Source: Paenibacillus auburnensis (GTDB lineage: Bacteria; Bacillota; Bacilli; Paenibacillales; Paenibacillaceae). Taken from it: DNA of 64,000 nucleotides. Location: positions 62,001 to 126,000 of the forward strand of contig NZ_CAKMMG010000001.1 in NCBI RefSeq assembly GCF_927798115.1. The letters run 5' to 3'. This document shows positions 59,736 through 64,000 of the stretch, piece by piece. A program made the translations under genes and the position numbers. The notes under the pieces are model-generated. The model was given only the letters and a program-made list of their open reading frames with translations. It ran no database searches and had not been told where the DNA came from. Numbering within the stretch: the stretch's first letter is position 1; the number at the start of each line of letters is the position of its first letter.

Positions 59736-60830
59736 GTGCTGTATCGACATTTTGGCAAACCTATTTTCTTTAAAATGGACCCGGAGAAGGCACATCATCT
59801 CGTCATAGGCGGATTAAACAAATCGGCACTGGTTCCGGGCGGCAGCGCGGCCATGCGTTTGATGTACGGTGTACCTGAAACTGCGGATATGGCAGTGGAT
59901 CTGTTCGGGCTGCATTTCCCCACTCCGGTGGGACTGGCAGCGGGACTGGACAAAAATGCCGAGGCGGTGGGAGGCTTTTCGTCAATCGGCTTCGGATTTA
60001 TGGAGGTTGGTACGGTAACCCCCAAAGGACAGCCCGGCAATGACAGTCCGCGCCTGTTCCGTCTTCTTCCGGACGAAGCGCTCATCAACCGGATGGGCTT
60101 CAATAATGAAGGTGCGGAGGCAATGGCGGAACGGCTAAAGGCACTTAAGAAACGCAGGATACCGGTAGCTGTCAACATCGGGCGCAACAAAGCTACTCCG
60201 AATGAAACGGCGCATGAGGATTACCGCAAGTGTATCCGTACGCTATATCCGTACGGTGATTTTTTTGTGGTCAATATCAGCTCTCCGAATACACCGGATT
60301 TGCGCAGTCTTCAGCATGGAAGCGAGCTGTCAAATCTGCTGGCCGAGGTCAAAGAAGAGATGGCGATCCAGCGGAACAAGAGCGGAATAGCTAAAAGCCT
60401 GCTGGTCAAGATTGCTCCGGACGTCAGCGACAGTGAACTGGAATTCATGGTACATACACTTTCGGAGGCGGGAGTAGATGGTGTAATTGCCACTAACACG
60501 ACATTGAGCCGAGAAGGATTGACCAGTGAGAAAGCCGGAGAAACAGGAGGGCTTAGCGGTAAGCCGCTGAGAGACCGTTCTACAGATATTATCCGCAGTA
60601 TTTACCGCCAGACCGGCGGGAAGCTGCCAATCATTGGCTCGGGCGGGATTTTTAGCAGCCAGGATGCTTATGACAAAATCCGGGCAGGTGCAAGCCTGGT
60701 TGAAATTTATACGGCTCTCATCTATGAAGGACCGGAGGTTAACCGCAGACTGCATGCAGGACTTAGGCAGCTGCTGCGGCGGGACGGATTCTCTCATATC
60801 CTAGAAGCGGTGGGCGCCGATCATCACTGA
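59736..60830 (+). CDS. pyrD: Quinone-dependent dihydroorotate dehydrogenase (class 2)
   Basis: This 364-residue flavoprotein oxidises dihydroorotate to orotate for UMP synthesis and passes electrons to the quinone pool. The class 2 features are an N-terminal amphipathic extension (RHFGKPIFFKMDPEKAHH) and the FMN site GLAAGLDKNAEAV, the catalytic serine region VNISSPNTPDLR and KIAPDVSD, GSGGIFS. Bacillus subtilis uses the class 1B enzyme with PyrK, so this is a different solution. The start is GTG 59736 after AAGGAG. The gene is not in a pyr operon in this window. Confidence 0.95.
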   Translation: MLYRHFGKPIFFKMDPEKAHHLVIGGLNKSALVPGGSAAMRLMYGVPETADMAVDLFGLHFPTPVGLAAGLDKNAEAVGGFSSIGFGFMEVGTVTPKGQPGNDSPRLFRLLPDEALINRMGFNNEGAEAMAERLKALKKRRIPVAVNIGRNKATPNETAHEDYRKCIRTLYPYGDFFVVNISSPNTPDLRSLQHGSELSNLLAEVKEEMAIQRNKSGIAKSLLVKIAPDVSDSELEFMVHTLSEAGVDGVIATNTTLSREGLTSEKAGETGGLSGKPLRDRSTDIIRSIYRQTGGKLPIIGSGGIFSSQDAYDKIRAGASLVEIYTALIYEGPEVNRRLHAGLRQLLRRDGFSHILEAVGADHH

Positions 60831-60858
60831 TGGATGAATGGACAGGAGGACGAAGGCG

Positions 60859-61671
60859 ATGGACGGCAGGGACTGGGGAACTTTTTTGCTTCCATATGAA
60901 CAGACTGTGGAGGAACTTAAGGTTAAATTTAAAACAATGCGCTCGGAGCTTAAGAAAAGAGAAGAATATACGCCGATTGAGTTCGTAACAGGACGTGTAA
61001 AACGGCTGTCCAGCATACTGGAGAAGGCCCAGCGGCTTAATGTGAAGATGGAGGATCTGGAAACAGGCATTGAAGATATCGCCGGCATACGGATTATGTG
61101 CCAGTTCGTTGAAGATATCCGCAGAGTGGCGGAATATATCCGCGCCCGCAAAGATCTTGAAGTGCTGTATGAGAAAGATTACATCACAAATTATAAGGAA
61201 AGCGGCTACCGCAGCTTCCATATGATTATTAAATATCCTGTGCAAACCGCTCTGGGACAAAAGATTGTACTTGCCGAAATTCAAATCCGTACACTCGCGA
61301 TGAATTTCTGGGCAACGATCGAACACTCCCTGAACTATAAATACCGCGAAAGCCTGCCGGATGAAATGCGGATACGCCTGAAAACAGCTGCGGAGGCCGC
61401 GTCGATTCTGGATAGTGAAATGTCCAGCATCCGTGAAGAAATTCTAGAAGCACAAAAGACATTCGAGGAAAACTCAAACACGACTACTCAATTGCTTAAG
61501 GCGATTCATCAATTGTATTTCCATCATCTGGTGAATGAGGCGATTGAAAGCCAGGAGCGGTTCAACGTGATCTGGCAGGCACAGGATATGGAAGCCATGA
61601 AAGAACTGCTGGTCCATGTGCGTGAATTGCTCTCAAGTGCGAAGAAAGACAGTCTGCCGGATGGCTTATGA
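60859..61671 (+). CDS. sasB: Small alarmone synthetase (SasB/RelQ)
   Basis: This protein of about 270 residues makes (p)ppGpp from ATP and GDP or GTP. It lacks the HD hydrolase and TGS domains of RelA/SpoT and has only the synthetase: VTGRVKRLSSILEKAQR, IAGIRIMCQFVEDI, YKESGYRSFHMII and EIQIRTLAMNFWATIEHSL with catalytic Glu. C-terminal helices follow (residues 190-270), as in RelQ. ATG 60859 was chosen over an upstream codon because of GGAGGACGAAGG. It follows pyrD by 28 bp, and its end overlaps the DUF309 gene. Confidence 0.94.
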   Translation: MDGRDWGTFLLPYEQTVEELKVKFKTMRSELKKREEYTPIEFVTGRVKRLSSILEKAQRLNVKMEDLETGIEDIAGIRIMCQFVEDIRRVAEYIRARKDLEVLYEKDYITNYKESGYRSFHMIIKYPVQTALGQKIVLAEIQIRTLAMNFWATIEHSLNYKYRESLPDEMRIRLKTAAEAASILDSEMSSIREEILEAQKTFEENSNTTTQLLKAIHQLYFHHLVNEAIESQERFNVIWQAQDMEAMKELLVHVRELLSSAKKDSLPDGL

Positions 61672-62113
61672 ACCGCTTTACCTGGCTTACCTGGTCTACT
61701 TCAACCGTGACAGAGATTATTTTGAATGCCATGAGGTCCTTGAAGAGCTTTGGCTGGCGCAGGAACGTAATCCTTTGTACAAAGCCCTTCTACAGGTAGC
61801 AGTGGGGCTGTATCATTTCCGTAATAACAATGTCCGAGGCGCAGCGATCATGATGATCCGGGCACATGAAGTGCTTGGAACCTATCCTGGTGATTCCTTG
61901 GGCATCGATCTTGCCAAGCTGGTGCTGGAAGCCGGTATATATGCAGAGCAGTTGAAGGCTTATGAAGCTCATCCGTTTCCGTATTATGATCTGACGATCG
62001 ACATTCTTGATCCGGCACTGGCTGAAGAAGTTAAGCTGGCAGCGGCTGGCATTACGCCGAATCAACCCCAGCGGCGCGGACCACAGCGGCCGGACAAAGC
62101 GCATCGTAAATAA
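61661..62113 (+). CDS. DUF309 protein
   Basis: This protein of about 150 residues has the DUF309 signature YFECHEVLEELWL near residue 20 and the helical ALLQVAVGLYHFRNNNVRGA. The conserved His/Glu in CHEVLE suggest metal or small-ligand binding, but the function of this family (YpuF-like) is unknown. The start ATG 61661 overlaps the end of the alarmone synthetase gene by 11 bases, suggesting coupling; the ribosome binding site is weak. The C-terminal tail is basic (QRRGPQRPDKAHRK). A small hairpin follows. Confidence 0.88.
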   Translation: MAYEPLYLAYLVYFNRDRDYFECHEVLEELWLAQERNPLYKALLQVAVGLYHFRNNNVRGAAIMMIRAHEVLGTYPGDSLGIDLAKLVLEAGIYAEQLKAYEAHPFPYYDLTIDILDPALAEEVKLAAAGITPNQPQRRGPQRPDKAHRK

Positions 62114-62139
62114 GATGCTGAGATATCGCTACATCATCA

Positions 62140-62162
62140 GGAACACCCCGCAGGGGTGTTCC
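62140..62162 (+). terminator. Hairpin after the DUF309 gene
   Basis: GGAACACCCC pairs with GGGGTGTTCC around a 3-base loop; the following T run is short, so it is a weak terminator. Confidence 0.6.
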
Positions 62163-62212
62163 TTGAACTATTATTTCCCTAAATTCAGGTAACACAGCAG
62201 GAGGACGGCAAC

Positions 62213-63739
62213 ATGGCGGCACAACTGCCCAGCACTTTCATAGAACGTATGAAGGAGCTGCTGGGAACGGAATATGAGCAATTTGCGGACACCTATAAGC
62301 AAACACCTTATGGAGGTATCCGTGTCAATACACTGAAGATTACGGTCCAGGAGCTGCTGGAACGCTCGCCGTTTGAGCTCCAGCCCATTCCCTGGTGTCC
62401 CACAGGATTCTATACGGAAGATGGGACAAGACCGGGCAAACATCCCTATTACCATGCCGGCTTATATTACATACAGGAACCGAGTGCCATGGCACCGGTT
62501 GAGCTGCTTAATGTACAGCCGGGCGACCGTGTACTCGATCTGTGTGCCGCTCCAGGCGGTAAATCCACTCAGATTGCCGCCAAGCTGCAGGGCCAAGGGC
62601 TGCTCATTAGTAACGATCTTCACCCGGAGCGGACCAAGGCTCTGGCCAAAAATCTGGAGCTGTACGGCGTCAGAAACGGCATTGTGCTGAACGAGAGCCC
62701 GGATCGGATTGCCGCAGCTTTTCCGGGTTTTTTCGACCGTATTCTGATCGATGCGCCGTGCTCCGGCGAGGGCATGTTCCGCAAAGACGAAGATATGGTG
62801 AAGCAGTGGGAGCCGGGAACCCCCCGGAAGTATGCCGATATGCAGCGGGATATACTACGTTCAGCCGCGGAAGCATTAACTCCAGGCGGAACGATAGTCT
62901 ATTCGACTTGCACCTTTGCTCCCGAGGAAAATGAGGGTTCCATTCTGGAGTTTCTCGCCAGCCATCCGCAGTTTACAGCGGTTCCGGCTGGGGGGGCAGG
63001 CAGCTTCTCGCCGGGACTCGGTGAATTGCCCGAGGCAGCGCGGCTATGGCCGCATAAGGTCAAGGGCGAAGGCCATTTCATGGCGGTGCTCCGCCATGAC
63101 GGAAGCTCTGCTGCGCAGGGAGATACCGGGAACGCGGACACCGCGCTCCCGGTTTCCGTGCACAGCAAGAGGGGAAAGGCTCCGATGGCGGCCAAAGCGC
63201 CTGGCGGCAGAGGGGATGGCGGACGCGGAGGCAAAGGCGGACGCGCTTCAGGCAAAGGCAGCGCACCGAAGGGACGCGAGCCGCAGGGTTCCGGGGAAGA
63301 GGCTGCGCTTGCAGCATTTGCCGAGTTCTGCAGGGAGCAGCTTGGCTGGCAGCCGGATGGTTGTCCGGTGATGTTCGGCGACCACCTGTACATCTCCCCG
63401 CTGCCAAAAGAAGCGCTGGATGGACTGAAGACCATCCGCCCGGGCTGGTATGTAGGCCATGTGCGCAGCGGCAGGTTTATACCTGGCCATCCGCTGGCTA
63501 CTGCGCTGAAGCCGTCTGAGTGCTGCCGCAGCCTGTCTCTGTCCAGCGGGAACGGCGAGGCGGTGTCCTATCTGAAAGGCGAAACGCTGGCTATTCCTGA
63601 ACAACGCCTGTCCGTGAAGCCCGAAAGTACAAGCAAGGGCTATGTACTTGTCTGTATCGACGGTTTCAGTGCCGGCTGGGCGAAATGGCAGGAAGGTATG
63701 CTTAAGAATGAATATCCCGCAGGCTGGAGGTGGACTTAA
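62213..63739 (+). CDS. RsmF/RsmB-family 5-methylcytosine rRNA methyltransferase
   Basis: This 508-residue protein has the NOL1/NOP2/Sun catalytic domain (about residues 1-300): motif I VLDLCAAPGGKSTQIAA, NDLHPERTK, the motif IV DAPCSGEGMFRKD and motif VI YSTCTFAPEENE with the two catalytic cysteines. A Gly/Arg/Lys-rich, low-complexity insert (about 315-365) separates it from a C-terminal RNA-binding-like domain typical of RsmF (about 375-505). It methylates rRNA C5 in the cytoplasm; whether the site equals that of E. coli RsmF is inferred. ATG 62213 follows AGGAGGACGG. The next gene begins four bases after the stop. Confidence 0.92.
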   Translation: MAAQLPSTFIERMKELLGTEYEQFADTYKQTPYGGIRVNTLKITVQELLERSPFELQPIPWCPTGFYTEDGTRPGKHPYYHAGLYYIQEPSAMAPVELLNVQPGDRVLDLCAAPGGKSTQIAAKLQGQGLLISNDLHPERTKALAKNLELYGVRNGIVLNESPDRIAAAFPGFFDRILIDAPCSGEGMFRKDEDMVKQWEPGTPRKYADMQRDILRSAAEALTPGGTIVYSTCTFAPEENEGSILEFLASHPQFTAVPAGGAGSFSPGLGELPEAARLWPHKVKGEGHFMAVLRHDGSSAAQGDTGNADTALPVSVHSKRGKAPMAAKAPGGRGDGGRGGKGGRASGKGSAPKGREPQGSGEEAALAAFAEFCREQLGWQPDGCPVMFGDHLYISPLPKEALDGLKTIRPGWYVGHVRSGRFIPGHPLATALKPSECCRSLSLSSGNGEAVSYLKGETLAIPEQRLSVKPESTSKGYVLVCIDGFSAGWAKWQEGMLKNEYPAGWRWT

Positions 63740-63742
63740 GGC

Positions 63743-64000
63743 ATGAGCGCACCAGGAAATAAGAAACAACGGATTGATAAAGTGCTGTCCCATATGGGCA
63801 TTGGCTCCCGAAGTGATATTCGCAAACAAGCGAAGCAGGGACTAATCACTGTGAACGGTGCTGTGGTCAAAGACAGCGGTTTTCATGTTGACCCCTATAA
63901 AGACAAGATTGAGGTGGCCGGTGAACCGGTCCGCTACCGTGAATATGTGTATTTGATGATGAATAAGCCGCCTGGCGTATTGTCTGCCACTGAAGACAAA
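63743..64000 (+). CDS. RsuA-family rRNA pseudouridine synthase, N-terminal part
   Basis: The window ends 86 codons into this gene. It begins with an S4 RNA-binding domain (RIDKVLSHMGIGSRSDIR, then GLITVNGAVV) and enters the catalytic domain with YVYLMMNKPPGVLSATED, as in RsuA/YtzG enzymes that make pseudouridine in 16S rRNA (RsuA type) rather than RluB. ATG 63743 lies four bases after the methyltransferase stop, so the two rRNA-modifying genes are probably cotranscribed. The catalytic Asp lies beyond the window. The subgroup call is moderate. Confidence 0.88.
   Translation, partial: MSAPGNKKQRIDKVLSHMGIGSRSDIRKQAKQGLITVNGAVVKDSGFHVDPYKDKIEVAGEPVRYREYVYLMMNKPPGVLSATEDK

Overview
The window looks like chromosomal DNA from a mid-GC, endospore-forming Firmicute, most likely Paenibacillus or a close relative. 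The grounds are: the hemE-hemH-hemY order typical of Bacillales; a YtpB-type tetraprenyl-beta-curcumene synthase; RacE, YutE, YtxH, YugP, YitT, YesL, LapA and CshA homologues; a GlnR/TnrA-type operator; strong AAGGAGG ribosome binding sites; and frequent TTG and GTG starts. The genus is inferred; no rRNA, tRNA, phage, insertion sequence or CRISPR array was seen.

Layout. 1-5.5 kb: end of a metal (probably zinc) ABC transporter binding protein with the zinc-free ribosomal protein S14, then small housekeeping genes (Dabb, YutE/HepT-like, a Cys-cluster HTH regulator, YtxH) and glutamate racemase. 5.6-9.6 kb: an AT-rich patch, a LysM-M14 cell-wall peptidase, a cysteine-free HesB/IscA-like protein, a DUF1450 protein and an aldo/keto reductase. 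9.7-16.7 kb: RNA and O-methyltransferases, an MFS exporter and the hemEHY heme operon, preceded by helically phased TGTCAT repeats. 16.8-20.4 kb: CapA, GDPD, FAH and DUF92 proteins. 20.4-20.7 kb: a structured intergenic element. 20.7-25.5 kb: TetR, ABC-F ATPase, TPR protein, a copper-amine-oxidase-domain protein and an IseA-like protein. 25.6-30.3 kb (minus strand): NAGPA-domain protein, M42 peptidase, LapA, oligoendopeptidase F with two well-formed starts, and two small proteins. 30.4-37.1 kb: cold shock protein, MFS, terpene synthase, PfkA and a four-domain CoA-disulfide reductase/rhodanese/TusA/DsrE2 fusion with two CsoR/CstR-like operators at its promoter. 37.1-43.3 kb: a frameshifted MATE exporter, a DUF4015 protein, YitT and the DEAD-box helicase CshA with a long structured leader. 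43.4-49 kb: YesL, a probable 6S RNA, thiol peroxidase, rhomboid, LysR, YugP and MerR. 49-53 kb: an amtB - DUF294 nucleotidyltransferase - DEDDh exonuclease operon behind GlnR/TnrA boxes, and an orphan JAMM peptidase. 53.5-64 kb: TlpA/ResA-like protein, citramalate synthase, DNA polymerase IV, ferredoxin, L,D-transpeptidase, class 2 PyrD, small alarmone synthetase, DUF309, an RsmF-like methyltransferase and the start of an RsuA-type pseudouridine synthase.

How the genes work together. Most of the window is core metabolism in short operons separated by clear intrinsic terminators. The hem genes form the middle and late part of the coproporphyrin-dependent heme route. RacE, the LysM-M14 peptidase, L,D-transpeptidase and perhaps the IseA-like protein act on the cell wall. 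PyrD, the alarmone synthetase and CimA link to nucleotide, stringent and isoleucine metabolism. The parts most worth a second look are the nitrogen-controlled amtB-DUF294-exonuclease operon that lacks glnK, the reactive-sulfur fusion protein with its operator pair, the dual-start oligoendopeptidase F, the homopolymer frameshift in the MATE gene, and structured intergenic or leader elements near 20.5, 30.4, 41.4 and 57.7 kb.
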